From Xiphias gladius (taxonomy: Eukaryota > Chordata > Actinopteri > Istiophoriformes > Xiphiidae), in NCBI RefSeq assembly GCF_016859285.1, contig NC_053416.1:18946710-19010709 (forward strand): a DNA stretch of 64,000 nt, read 5' to 3'. Below, piece after piece: positions 1 to 24,300 of this stretch. A model generated the notes under the pieces. It worked only from the letters and a program-made list of their open reading frames with translations. It was not told where the DNA came from and did not search any database. The position numbers and the translations under genes were made by a program. The stretch's first letter is position 1, and each line of letters starts with the position of its first letter.

Positions 1-26
1 GTAAACCAAAATACTAAAGAGCTCAC

Positions 27-10021
<9,995 letters not shown>

Positions 10022-10450
10022 CTTTCCTTTCTTTAACGTCCGGTTTAGGTTTTATTTAAAAAAAAAAAAAAAATTAAATCAGACGACCAGTTAGCGAAAC
10101 CAAGAGAAAACTTTTTCCCATCAGAACAACGGCGCCAAACCAACGCCTTCCCGTCTCGAGGAAACAAAAGCTACTTTTAGCCTAAGTACGAAGAGCTATT
10201 TTCAACCGTACGAAGGTGAAAATATTTTTTTCTTTGTTTCGTCTTAAAGTGAAATGGACTGGAGCTGGATTTCCTGCTAACGGTACCCCTGACTGCAAAA
10301 CCACACCCAGGCCGATGACAGGACAGCAGCCAGCCAGACTGAAAATGAGGGTTCAGGCCAGCAGACTCCGCCTGCAGCAGCCGCATCATCATGGCTGCGG
10401 CTCACAGCTCCGCAGCTACTAGCAAAGAAGTTCGCCAGTACCCTGTCTCT
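10022..10450 (-). promoter_or_regulatory. msn: Moesin 5' UTR and CpG-containing promoter region
   Basis: Lies immediately upstream of the moesin start codon on the minus strand and is richer in CpG than its surroundings. An E2F-like site (TTTGGCGC read on the minus strand) lies at 10132-10139. No TATA box is evident. The transcription start was not located; the assignment rests on position and composition. A poly(A) run at about 10058-10073 interrupts the leader. Short ORFs here have no support as genes. Confidence 0.5.
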
Positions 10451-13400
10451 CAGCAGACACGGTACACACAAATCTCTGGGTAATTCTTGCTAAAGATTGG
10501 TAGGATACTTTTAAAAATTTTACTGGCCTAGTAATTATCCTACAGTATAACACATCAATACGGTTAAAGCACTCCTATCAAGAGGTGCAATTACTTCTAT
10601 GGCCCACATTTTAAACACTAAAACAGCAGAGGTCCAGGCTTTTTACAGGATTTGTGCAGTTTGCTAGCAAACTGCATGATAGATAATAATCATCAAACTC
10701 TTCAATCTACTTCATAGATTGGATTAATAGTAGTAGTAGTAGTAGTATTTAATCTCTTGGCATTTAATTAATCTTGACAACATATAACCAATCAAAATAT
10801 TTCCTCTCATTTAAAATGATGGTGTCTTATTTCTCAGGCTGCCATATTTGCGCACACTCCTGACAATGAGTACATCCTCCAGTACATAATGTACTGCATG
10901 TATCATGAAAAATCTTAGTTGTCACTGTATGTTTGCACATTGCCATCCATTCCGGTTGGCTACCTTAGCTTTTCAATGAATCCGTTTCAGTGTGTCTGAT
11001 CTGTGTACTCTTTCTGTTTTGCACATAAAGAAAGTGAATTCAGTGGGTAGTGCAGTCCTGGTGGCCCTAAGGTTATGTAGAGACTGTGCAATTGTACTGC
11101 CCGGTTATTACACCTGTACCCAGATAAAGAGGGGTTGAATCAAATATGACATGTACTCCAGTGTGTTAACCAGCGACTTTCAAGTAATTACTTGAGGTAG
11201 ACAAAATGATGCATCAGAAAGGACTTTGACTCTGAGGTAACCTAATCACAGTTTCCCTTCTGTAAAGTTGGGTTACATTAGGGTTATTGACAGCTATAAC
11301 AGAAGTCTGTACTTTCACACAAGGGTGTAGGTTTGTCTCAGAAGTGGAGGCAGTGGGGGTGGCGCAGTGAAGTCAGTTCTTCAAAAAAATAAAAATGCGA
11401 GTAATATAAATGTTATTTTCCTAATTTCTGTTATTTTTCATAACATAGGAAATAGTAATTTATGATTAAATTAGCATGCTTTCCATAATATGTTAGTATA
11501 CCTGTAATTTCCTGAATAGGGACCAGATCATTTAAATTTTGTTATTTCCTTACATAAAAATATTTGAAAAAGAAAAAAACTACCATTTCCAAATCAATAA
11601 TGAACCAGTTCTTGTGGATGTTTAGGAGACTTATCTACATAAGAACAGCTAAATGATTTTTTTTTTTTAAATAGAAAATGCAGAGGTGTTGAGGAGTTTT
11701 TTTTTCTGCCCTGAGTCTGTGGTCTTCCTCACATAGCTGCATACAACCCCAACAACATCCACCCTGACAGAAGGGCCTGGGCCAAAAAAAAAAAAAAGTG
11801 CAAAACAGTCTACCTATTGTAAACCTTAAATGCTGTGAACGCACAGTAAAAACTGAAGGTGACTTAGAAGAGCATTTTAACATTTTCACATTTAACTTAG
11901 AGCTTTTCTGATCTGAACAGTAAGAGGACATGGTTTAGTGGTCTTTAAGTGAATTATTCAAACTGAATCATTAAAATGGAGGAGGCATGACCCCCTTATC
12001 CCCAGTTGAAATTTGGCCCATACTTTCAGATGTGAATTTTCTACACAGAAAGAGACAGTTAACAGAGTGGTTAAATCATCTCTGCAAAAACTGGAGACAA
12101 AAAGTGGACTGTCAAGGGGAAAAACACATGTGAAGCACAGACAAACCAGAGCGGCAGTTACGTAGAAACTAACCAACAAGTTATGACACACATTTACTGT
12201 TGGAACGTAGTATTCCTGACTAGTACTCAGTTCTTATAACCAAAGCTGAAGCAGAAATAGAAACAGCCATTTTCATGAAATGTTGACTTATTTTGATGAA
12301 TTCCCCAAATACCATAAATGCAGGCTCTCTACAATACCAAAAAGTAAGAGACAACACAATGTAATATGGTGGAGATAATTAGTGTTACCAGACACATTAC
12401 CAATGGTGTTGTAAGAATTGTAGTGGTGGAAAAAAAAATCCAGGCACTGCACCAGAAAATTCCAGCTGGGCCATTACTGGGGGGGCTGTGGAGTATGGTG
12501 TGATGCCTAAGTTGTTTTCATGGTTTTCCAACTGCTCTGTGACTACTCATACCCTGTAGACGGATGCATATCATCCTGTAAACTCCACTTCCATCAGGAC
12601 AGAAATGCTTCTTTAAAGGTCAAACCCGACCCCTCAGAATACCTTTGTTTACTAAAATTTACCTTGCCATGTCAGAGGTTCAGCTGGCCTAAACTTTGTC
12701 ACATAACATTTCCCTCACCATAACAGAGTCCAGACTGCTTCATCATGAGAGACAAGGCTTCAAGCCTTTTGACTTTTTTTGGTGTGCACCAGATGGAGCA
12801 CGATCACATGGACCCTATTTTTTCCCACTGCTCACTAAACCAAAATATGTCTTCTTCATACCACTTCACTCATAAAAGTGCATTTTTTCGTGTGTGTGCA
12901 GTTAATGCTTGATGCTCTATAACTCAGTCGCAACATCTGTCTCCGGCTGTTCTGGATGAAAATTTGTGCTCGCTAACTCTGAGTACAAGTGTATTCGTTT
13001 TATTTATATATTTAAATGACGATTTCCAACCAAAATATATGCAAAAACGAGCAAGCGGAAATGATGACAGCTTTCAAGTTTCATGCTCTAAAACTGAATG
13101 CCTTAGAATAAACAAAAACAACGCAAAAAATAAAACCAATAACTACATGAAGGAGTCCCTGGAGACCGGCTGGTGCTTTGATACTCCCAGAGAGAGCACA
13201 GCACCGAGATGTCACTGCGTTTGTATGTTGACTCATCCCTACACTCCCAGGGCAGGATGACCTCCCACAGTCTCAGCTCACTAAATGAGCTTCTCGTGGC
13301 AGCTGAAGCACCTTATCAAGATGTAGTTATCCACATATCACAATTACATGATGTCTCTGTTGTGTTTAAAAGATCATTTTATATTTAATATTTTAATAGC

Positions 13401-15640
13401 TAATATTATTTGCTGAAGTACACTGATGTAAGAGTGAACCTTATTATCCAAACTTACAGGCTCACTGAGTAAGAGGTCATCTGGAATTCAGTGTTATCTC
13501 AGGTCACTCTACTTTGATAGATGATATTAACACTGAGGAATCTGGGTTTTAGGACTCTGAATACAGAGTTTTGTTTCTTTTTGAAGACTCTTTAAACTCT
13601 GAAGACTTTAATGTCTTAACATTTCATTTTATTATTATTTAAATGAGGAGTATTTTAATTTGTTAGCCATAGTTAAACAGGCTGTTTTAGTGTCCGTTCA
13701 ATTCATGTAAAGTCTGTTGACATTTGTTTCTCATGATCAGTAGTTTTTTGTTTTTCTTTGCAAAGAGAACCAAATGTCTGGTCTTAATAAAACTGCTATT
13801 ACACTATTTAACCAGCAGATAGAGTGCATACGCTGTTTAACTTGTTGCACAGTACAGCTGCTGTCAATACAAAGGGGCTGAAGATATTAGATATGCAAGA
13901 AACAATTTGTGAAGAACTATCGAAGTTTTATAGATTTCAAGATGGATTCAAATGTTTTACATGATTATTTCAAAGATATAGTATGAAAATGTTTGGTCTA
14001 TAAATCCACAAATAAAACATTGCCAAGGAGAAAAAGAGCAACATATTACATTCTTTACATTGCTCCTAATTTATTTACCTTCAAATGGAGACTTTTCAAC
14101 GAACAAGCATTTCAGCCATCTATTAAATCATCATGGAGAAGGCAGGATGTAATTATTTCAGTATGACTGAAATCTAAACTGGATTCATCTAACTTTTTTT
14201 GATTTAGGGTAACTTATTCTTATAAGACACACCTGTATGATTATTTAACAGGTTTGAGTCCCAGGAATTGTTACACTCTACCAGAGAATGACAGCTATAG
14301 ATACATATTGTATAACATTTTCTTACCTTTCTTGACTTCAGATGAAACAATTGCCAAAGTTTAATACGCCACATTGTTTACATAAATGACTGAGGTTGCC
14401 ACACAAAACTTTCAACACAGCTGTGTTTCTGTAATCGTGTCCGGTCTCTTTCTTCTCATCAAAAAAGACAAAACACAGTATGAACAGAATTATGCTTTAT
14501 TTATGGAGAGAAACACATTGTCATTAAGACTTACATTTTGTTTGAGCCCAAAGACCCAAATAGTCTATTTTTGTTTATTTTGGTCTATAAAAGCAATGCT
14601 TTCCAGCCAGTGTAGATTACAATACTGCAGATCATCACAACACAAAAAAACTTGCTTTAGATTTCCCTTATTACATTTCAGACACAATGGTCTACACAAA
14701 CAGGAGAATTACACTACTTCAGAAAGGTGACCACTGCATTTCTCAATTTTAGAAAACAACCAAGTATGTGATTTAAAATGTTTCTGTGGTTTAACCTGAG
14801 TATTACACTGTATGTATGTGCAGTCAGTGTTAAAATGCGTGTGCCTCTTGTCATAGCATTTTGTACACCAACGAGTCCATTTTTAAACTATATGGTAGCA
14901 CAAAATGCAAGATGTCAAATGGCTCACAATTATCTGACCATAACTAGTTGTGTATGTGTGTTTGAACCAATTATCATAACAGGTACATAATGTGTAAACA
15001 TCAAAAATCACTTTGGTCTTGATCTTAGCCATTAACAATCAATTCTGATCTTAACTTATTATTATTTTGACAATATCAGCCTTAACATCTTGAAAATATA
15101 GCTAGTCTAATGCAAACTGGCCTCAGATGCAAAAAAATTATTAAATTACAATTGGTGAATAATTCAATAGTGAAGGAATTCACAATTCAACACACCTCTG
15201 CTTTGTCAACATACAGGGTTAGTCATTAAATCAACTGCCAAACACTTCAATAAATACCAGTTTTAAAAGGATCTGTATCTTGAAAGAGCATCATCAAACA
15301 CAAATCTGAGTTAAATTGACACTGAATTTATTATTCAGCATCAGGGTGCTACTGAAACTGTCATCTGCTTCTTGTCGATCACGTGGAGGGCATGTGGTGA
15401 CGTCATGTGGCACCCAAAGATCAGCCAGTGACAGATTGCAATTTCTATATTATTCTTTTAACTGTATTTTAACTGTCAGACTAGACACAGATTTGCGTTT
15501 GGTGTAAAGTCACTCTTAGTTTACAGTGCATGGAAAAGAAATCCTTTGTCCTCTGAAATATAGAATTCATTACATGACAACCCTTGTGTTGAAACATAAG
15601 AAATTACATTTGACAAAGCCACCCAAGATTAACTTTGGCA
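10451..15640. other. Intergenic region between moesin promoter and zc3h12b 3' region
   Basis: About 5 kb with no gene that I can support. It contains a short TAG trinucleotide run (about 10728-10747), poly(T)/poly(A) tracts, and near 11040-11175 a segment that may be another dispersed repeat (not resolved). In human, LAS1L lies between ZC3H12B and MSN. I saw no LAS1L-like exon here, but a scattered exon of a fast-evolving gene could be missed by eye. Confidence 0.6.
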
Positions 15641-18600
15641 AGTTTTATTAGGCAAAATATTATCAAAAATATTGAAATTCCGATTATAGTAGCATAAAGC
15701 AGACATGGCAGCTCAGGGGAAATAGATGCACTTAACCAAAGGTTCACAGGTTACAACACAGATATTATATAAGTATTTGAACAACTGAAGTAACTTACAT
15801 TACAGATTGCTTTCTATATATATACACACACACGTGTGACTATGTACAGAGAGGACATGATGCTTACTGCTGTACACAGGGTATCTGTGCACTTTTAGGT
15901 AGCACGTAAATGTCCCTGCAAATTAACTACTGTACCCAGTAATAATTAGTACATACCAGTGGGCTACTCCCAGTGACACACAGTGTCACACACATTATGG
16001 CATTGATTGTTTTCCCCTTTATTTAAATAAAACTATTTTCATATTACACATTTCATATTTTGTTACATTCAAGGTATAGATACAATTTGTATCAACAAGC
16101 AAAAGTCAATTCTAGACATTTGTGGCTTAGTTGTTTGCGGCACTTACAAGGGAGGGTGGGGACTATGAACCACCATTCTTGCCTTTAGTGTAACCTTTTG
16201 GCAAAGCAGTAAAACACTAGATTGGTACATTTCGAGTCTTTTGCTGTGATAGTGAGGGTTTTACTTTTAGCTTGGAAGGAGTCTGTGGCCCAGGTAAACA
16301 GAGTGTATTCCTGGAGGTAGTCTTAGGAACAGGGACAAAATTGAAATATCTGAAATGAGCATTGTTCCTGTATTTCCCTTCTCCTTTGATTTGAATTGAC
16401 ATTATTTCTACTGTAAATCACAGCTCAGGAATTGTATGTATAACTAGATTCAATATCTGGCACAGATATCTGTGATCATCACTTGATATCCCCACCGATT
16501 TACCAGATGATCGCAAAATTAAAATTTCTAGGATTATTCCCACTATGACCTAAAAAAATTTAAAATAAACCCTGATCATTTGCATTTGACCATAGATTTG
16601 TGTTGTCATCTATATTAAAGTTTGTAATTCCTTAACACACCTAGATAAATGCACTCGAGTTCAATAGGCCAATTGGCTTTTCCAGTGTTCAGGTTACAGA
16701 AGGATCTCACTATCACTAGAGAACCATATTATTAAATTTGATCTCGCAGTCAGCAACAAAGCTGATGGTTTTAGTTTTATCAGTGACTGCATAATTTATT
16801 CTTTTTGCGCTGAGAACTTTTTGTTTTATTTGAATCTGTGAATATTCAACTATTTCAAGGACAAAGGATGGCACGCAAACTTTTAGCCAAATGCCAGAAA
16901 CAACCTTGACAGCAGCCTTGCAATCTGATTGTTTCACATGAAGAAACATTTAGGCAGTTTGTTTCACCTTCTCATGAACAGACAGCTGGCCTCAAGTGGC
17001 CTTGTCTTTTTTCATGAAAAAACAAAGTCAGAAAAGCCCAAAATTCATTTGGGCAAAACACATTCAAATGTTTTTTTTCTTTATGTCTGTTCATATATCA
17101 CGGTTGTACCTAAACATTATAAAGAAATATATATTTTTGAAGCACCACCATTGAGACAAAGTCAGGCTCACATAATTAGCCCTGTTAAAGAGTAATACCA
17201 CTCAGTTTAAAAATTCTCATGCAGTTTTTTTATAGTCTGTGATGCCATCAAAACATAGTCTGATGCTGCTCCATTAAGTACAAATGGGAGTCAAACTCTC
17301 TGGACTTTGTGTTTGAGCTCAACATCACTTCCCTGTGTTTTTAATTATTTATTGAAATAATAAAACACCAAAGCAATAAACTGTCCCCTTATCATGTTTG
17401 CTATTTGACTCAAAATTAGAACTTTAACACAAATCTGACATTAAACATTGGGGGCCAAACTCATGTAATACTATACTGTTAATTGGTAATGCTCAGTCAT
17501 GCAATCCAAAAGTAAGCCTAGGGGTAACATACCTGAATCCTGAAATTAAGTGGCATTTCCCTTTAAATGCACTCAAAGCACAATTTTGCTATTAGGGTTG
17601 TCTTTACAAGTTACAGCTTCTCTGCAGTTGTAGGCTGAATGTTTCATGCACAACTCTGTCCAGATGTCGGAGGAAAGAAGATGCAATGGATCATTAAAAA
17701 AAAAAAAATCAAGATAATTAAACATCTTGGGAGAATGAATGCATCTAGAGAAACTGATGTTAACGTGCCCCATTAGTTAAGATTTATTGTGAATAAGTGA
17801 TAGGTTTGACCTGATGAACTAGGGGCCATACCAAACTTCATGATTAGCATCCAGAATTAGCATCCTTAGGCTCCCATTCATGGTTAAAATTTAAAGGTCC
17901 AGTCAAGATCACTGGCTCAACAAATGCCAGGCAATCAGCATGCTATAATGTGAGCAAATCAAATTATCTTTAAGCAGTTTTTTTAACACCCATTTTCATC
18001 TTTGGCTGCATGGGAACTTTGCACCCTTATGGTACCAACATTACTTCATCTGGCTAAAGCTGCATCACATAAAGCCACCCTATTAGCCCAGTTTTCTAGA
18101 TCTCAAGGTGCATAACGAGGATAAACACAAAGAAGTACAAAGTTTTGCGATGCCATCTCCACATTTTACCTGTACATAATAAACTTTAACTTTAAAGTAC
18201 TACATGTTACATGTAGGATTTTCACAAAATATATCACTACTAGATCAGAGTAGACTCTTGCCAGTAACCACTGGTTTTTGGCAGGAAAAGACTGAAAATT
18301 AGAAAACTAAAAGCATCCTGAGCAATGTGCTGCAAGGCACAGCCAAACCTTTCCATGATCCTGGGAGACTGGTTGCATGTATGCGTACTTTATATCTGTA
18401 TTTGAGCAATTCAGACCCCACCCCACCCGAAAAAATAAAAACATACATTAAATGTCATCTCCAACATGCTTTCTAGCATTCACTGCATTTTTTTATACAA
18501 TTATTGAAACCTCATATTCTAAAAGATATCAAAAAATAAGTCAAATATTTAACTCACCCCCAGGCCTAACTGTTACAGTTTTTTATCATTTTATCTGAGC

Positions 18601-21304
18601 ATCATGTGACTTGTGCAAACATTTAAACTGTTTCCATCTCTAATACAAATTTTCTACAACTTGTCCCTATCTTAGTCAAATCACAGCCTGGTGAAATGAA
18701 TTCTCAAAGTTTCAATACGTTTATATGCACATAAGAAACCAGGTAACGGTGAGAAATCAGGTTAAGGCATGAAATTGGACGACTTGTTAAGATGCACTGC
18801 AATTGTATTTCTTTAAAATCCCAGTTTACACACAGTTTTATCCAAAAGCAGATATGTATCTTCCCTCCCCCACACTTTGAACCAAGTTTGCAATATTTTA
18901 TGTGTATCTAGTGTGTTAAAAGACCAGTGTGTAGGATTTAGTGGCATCTAACCTTGAGGTTGGAGATTGCAACCAACTGAATTCCCCTCCCCTCAACCCT
19001 CCTTTTCCAAGTGTGTAGGAAAACTTACAGTGGCCTTCAGGTAACGTAAACATGCGAAGGCCCTTTCTAGAACAAGTATTATTAGGTATGTTTGTCCGTT
19101 CTGGGCTACTGTAGAAACATGACAGTTTAACATGGTGGGCTCCCTGGAAGAGGACCAGCTCCCCACGTAGATATTAATAGCTCATTCTAAGCTAATGAAA
19201 AGATTCTTAGTTTCAGGTGATTATACACTAATGTAAACATGATTATCAATATTATATTCCATTTCTGCCAACAGATCCCCCTAAATCCTATACACTAGTC
19301 CGTTAAATAAGAATTTTAGTAATAGGACACTGCCACACTGATATTTGGACTAATGGTAAAGTAAGAGGATAGCATGTTTTAGTGTTTGCTTGTTGAAGAT
19401 TGTTCAGTATAAACTGGACTTTGGATTTAATTACTCTAGATGCAATGATGCATGGACACAAGTAACAATATTTCCTTTCATCACTGCCAGAGTAATGATG
19501 TCTTCCCTGTCCTGGGTCTCTGTCATGCACAAGTTTAAAAAACAACAACAACAAACAACCCCTTAGAAAGTGTACAAATGGCCAAATACCAACAGAGATC
19601 TATAACCAAGTTTCTCTTAATGTTCTAAACTGATAAAGGAAACTAGGTTTCTCATTTCTCATTTATGTGTCAGTAATCAGGTCAGTGACAAAAGCTTGAC
19701 TACTCAAGACTACTTAGGTGCATGTAAAAGTAGTCTTGAACCCAAATTAACCTATTTCTGAAAAAAAGCTGCTCCACTGAAGGAGTCAATTAGAGCTACT
19801 GTTTGAAACAAAATACTGTTTATATTTTCACATTGAAAAGAATCAGCACAGCAAATTCAACAAGTATATGAATAGGAAAATCCTGGATGTAGCATCCACT
19901 AAAATCAGAAAGGTAACTATACAGTACACCATAAGAAATGATCCAAACACAGATTTTAGTTTTTACTATAGTCCAATCAATCCTGTGAACCAAAATGTTA
20001 AGATATGTAGACTACTGACACTATATAAATTTTATCTTTTTTTGGCATTATTTAGCAGCTTATAAATGACTTTGAAATAATGGCTTTTGTGTGATTATAT
20101 GTACATAAATATGTGCACATGTATACAAGTCAAATCTCTTTTTTGGCTTGCTTTGTGCACTGTCAAAATCTACCAAAATAGTAGCTTTGTTAAGTGAGGC
20201 TGAGAAAATATATCTCTAGATACTGAGATAGTGCTTTACATTTGAAAGTATAGGAGGCTTCATTGACTAACACTTTCATTGAAACCAATCAGACAATGAC
20301 TAAAGCGTGAGGTCATTCAGATATAAGGCCATTAAATGTCATAGTTCATGCTTTGAGGTATTTACCTACCTCCCTCTTACTTATCTTCAAAATAAATGCA
20401 CAAAAAAAGACACAAGAATTATTTACAGCAGAGGCAGACCTAAGCTAGGTTATTTATAGTTCCACTGCACTAGAAACACTTCAGATTTCTTTCATAACAC
20501 ATTCACAGGACCTGAACAAGATCTTCAAAAAAGGACGGGGTGTACAAATGTTGACATGGTTTCACGTCAGATTTAATAAGGAAAATGTGGGAGATGTTGC
20601 TGAGTTATTACTTCCTATCTTGACTGTGCTGCCAACTAGCTAACCTTTTTACTGATCCACTTAGTTCACATTGACTCACAAAAGGACAAAGTTCAGTATC
20701 ACACTAGCTAGCTACATTAGCATATTTGTCATCACAAATTATTCATGTGATTATTTATTTCATAATTATTTGTTTATTCAATACTGAACACTTCAGGGCT
20801 CCATTTTTATATATTATGTAATCAATTAAAAATCAATTGATCTGAGGGACATTTAACAGTCCTGCCAAATGTTAGCAGACTATTCTATGTATTTTCTAGA
20901 ATTAACAATGATGAACAAAGGTTAAGTTTATCATGGATACGGTTAATCGCTTCTACGCAGCTCCTGTTCAGGTTGTATGAATGTGTTATGAACCAGATTT
21001 CTAATAAGGTATTACCAAATACCAACTTCACCACACTTCATATAAAAATTCAGGTTTCATATGTGAAACATCTTGCAATTCAACTTAAACTTTTTAGACA
21101 AACTTCCTCTATGCTGATTATGTCTGTCATCTTAGTGATGTAAAATGTGATCACCAGATTTCCCATCAGAGACATTAAAAAAATTATTAACTCCTGAGGG
21201 CAGATGTTGCACGTGCAGCAACATTGAACAAGTGCCTATCTTTGCAATCAAAAGCCTTATTTTCCCTATCGCATCACTTTTGAATGTTTCATATGGTTAA
21301 CTGC
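15641..21304 (-). other. zc3h12b: Probable zc3h12b 3' UTR and downstream region
   Basis: Sequence 3' of the zc3h12b stop codon on the minus strand, AT-rich with no coding signal. Several AATAAA hexamers occur on the minus strand (for example near 15644-15649), so the cleavage site is uncertain and the 3' UTR may be several kb, as is usual for this gene. Pumilio-like TGTACATA motifs occur in it. A TTAA-flanked MITE (18916-19306) is inserted here. Confidence 0.45.
18916..19306. mobile_element. Non-autonomous DNA transposon (MITE) flanked by TTAA
   Basis: The left terminus reads 'aagaccagtgtgtaggattt'. The reverse complement of the right terminus reads 'cggactagtgtataggattt'. These are imperfect terminal inverted repeats of about 24 bp. 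TTAA lies at both outer edges (18916-18919 and 19303-19306), consistent with a TTAA target duplication of the piggyBac type. The interior ('aagtgtgtagga', 'tgtccgttctgggctactgt', 'aacatggtgggctccctgga') matches a very common teleost element that I recognise. No transposase ORF. Confidence 0.8.
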
Positions 21305-24300
21305 TCAGTGGCATGACCTCAGTTTTGTAACAATAACAGCGGCAAGTTGTTGTGGATCTGTCAAATGAGGGTTCTTCTCCATTACCGAGTGAACTATGTA
21401 AGCAGGAAAAATGTTACAAAGGTTCCGATATGTTTGATACTGGTGGTCTGGGATGACATACCGCTCTTGATGTTCAGCTGCAGACGGGGTCTCCCATGGT
21501 GAGTTCCAGATTTGTTCCATTTTGTCTGGCATGCTGCGGACCATCACCCGTTCGCAACATGGCATCAGGCTGTTACTCAGTGGATATGAATGATATCCAT
21601 AGGACTCATTACCGCAAGGCAGAGGGTCCCAGCTTGCATGCTGCTCACGGCACAGTGGAGGTCGCCTCTGTCTCATTGGGTTACTATCATATAGCCTTGA
21701 ATCTGATATACTGTCCATACGAGTCATACCAAGAGACCGTGTGGGCTGTGAGGACAAAGGTGGTAGGACATTCTGAGTTAGGGGATAGTCTCCAGGGCAG
21801 CTGGACCTGGCTCCCACTGCAGCATGCTGGATATGTGGTGCTAGATGAGATCCAGACTGCTTACGGAGGCCCTGCTTGGGTTCCTCTGGTCCGTAACTCT
21901 GTACCCTTGTCAGTGCTTCATGGCGAAACCCATGGGAGAAAGTTTGCATTCGACCCTGTGCGGGAGACGGCTGCTGCCCCTTCATACTCTCCTCTAAGCT
22001 ACTGTCCACAGAGCCTGGGTACAGGTCTCCGTAAGAGGAGAACGAGTCACTGTTTGAATGGCTGAGGCAGGATTCGGGGCAGTGGCTGGGATTTCTCTGA
22101 TACACACCATGCTCGTGCTCCATGCTACAGAAACTATCAACATTATGCATGCTGCTCATGCTCATGTTTGAAAAATCACTGTGCAGTGAATAATATCCAT
22201 GGTCACTAACTGAGTCATACTTTGGGAACTGTTCACTGTATGTAACAGAGGCGCCATGACTATTAGTAACTAAAATAGGAGGGTACTGTACACTAGACAT
22301 ATGCTCTAGAGAACTGTGTGCAAACTGCAAAGAACCTGGCACTGGGCTGCTGGCTGATCGTGTGTTCAAGGCCCCAGCTGCATGGCTCTTGGCAGGCTGC
22401 ATCGTGGGCACACTGAGAGCAGACACGAGGGAAGGCACTGAATTTGTCTCAGACTTCCTAACAACGGACAGTGCCTCTGGAGGTTCACAGGCCACTGAAC
22501 GAATACTGGGATCAGATTGACGTTTAGGTGCCACACGTTTGGCCTCAGAGTTGCTGTCCCCCTTTGCAGATGCTGGACCAGTACCGCATTTAGCTAAAGC
22601 CCCCTCACTCATTGTCTTCACTGCAGACAATTTGGCAAAGGCTCGTAGCTCATCAGCCACTGACCGCTGTGGCTGGTTGACACGCTCTGGATGATAGTAC
22701 TTGCACTTATGTCCATATGTGCACTTTTTCCCTTGTTTAAAGAAAGAGTAAATCAAGTCAAGAAAATTAAACACTTAAATGATACTAACAAAAATTCAAC
22801 ATTATTCAGACATTGCTTTTAGAAGACATTTGGGGAACTTACCATAGGGGCAGGGTTGTTTTTTGTGCTCTGGAACAACAGGACGCTTGCGGAGGAAATT
22901 TTCTAGGCTTGGACCATGTCTTCCCAGTGGATCATCAGGTGGCATAAACCTATTGAAAATATGTCATTATTAAATGTCAACTTTATTATTCCAGCTTGAA
23001 GAGTCCCTGCAACAAAATGGAACTAATAACTGGTCTCCCTGATTTTCTAATTAGCAAAGGTCATAATACAATGACTAAATAGATTATGTCACAGATAAAT
23101 AGTCTTAAAAGCTTTTGAATAAATAACCATTTACACTACTAACCAATTTAGATATAAAAATAGTTTGTACAATGGTATTGTAGTAAATGAGATATCTTAT
23201 CTTCTAACAAGGACTATATCCTCAGAATCTATGGCTATACTATATAATTGGGGGTAAGAATGCATTGTGGTTTCTTACTTGTCGTTGACAAATGAGTACA
23301 TTAGGAGACGCTCTTCTATGAATTTCTTCCACTCTGGCTTCTCATTTTGCAAGTCCCTGTAGTTGTCATTTGACACAATAATTCCATCAGAATCATAAGC
23401 CAGCTTCACTATGAAGCGATCATCATAGCACACCACCCTCCTGCCTTGAACTCTCCGAGATGGCGTGAAAACCAGGATCTTCTCCTTTTCCAGCTTGCGT
23501 AATATTTCTTGATCTGAAAGAGACGTTTAAAGTACATTTTAAAATTGATCAACAGTCCATTAACAGCTTATCATAATTCCATCAAAAAAACACGAAAACC
23601 TACCGTATTTTGAATGACAATGATATGCATTAGGGTATATTATGGTATTTTATCAGTTAATACATGGTGGATAGTTTCCCAACACCCACTTCTTGCTAAC
23701 TATTACCACATCACAAGTTCCTGCTTCAGTAAAATACAAAAATGTCATGATATTACTCTTCTAACCGGTAGGCTGGCTACCTACGGACCTGTCCTACAGT
23801 AGATATTTATACAAATACTGCTAATACAAACTACAACTTATCAACGACTACTGTACTTTACAACCTGTAATGAGGGCATCAGGCCGGGACTGTTCCTTCC
23901 TCCACGCTGGGACAAATACAGTGATGTCTTTGTGCCCTTTCTCACGAAACCACTCAACAGCAAGTTGGATACCACGGCAAGAGAATACCTCTTTGTTTCC
24001 ATGGCTAGAAAACAAAACAATGTGGTATAAGGTCTACTTAAACTTCATGAAATGAGTTTCATTAGTGGAAAATGTTTCAGAACATAAATGCACTTTGTAT
24101 GAAGCGCAGACCAATTAAACAGGAGTGTATGTTTAGTAGCATCTTACCTCATTGCCACATTTGAGCCATCAATGACGATAGGCCTGAGGTTATCAAAGGT
24201 ATCCACAGATTCATCTTCCACTGACACTTCTGGACTAACCGTCTCTTTAACACAGGGGGACCGTGATATTAATGTCGCTGTACTGCTGCAAGGTTGATTT

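Noticed and set aside
10177-10471. Short ORFs on both strands in the moesin promoter
   Set aside because: Explained by CpG-rich promoter composition; no family similarity and wrong position for moesin exons.
10451-21304. LAS1L between msn and zc3h12b, as in human
   Set aside because: No exon with its conserved N-terminal block was recognised by eye on either strand.
21496-22065. 189-codon plus-strand ORF
   Set aside because: Lies wholly antisense to the conserved last coding exon of zc3h12b; its openness is explained by codon bias of the real gene, and it has no splice or family support.
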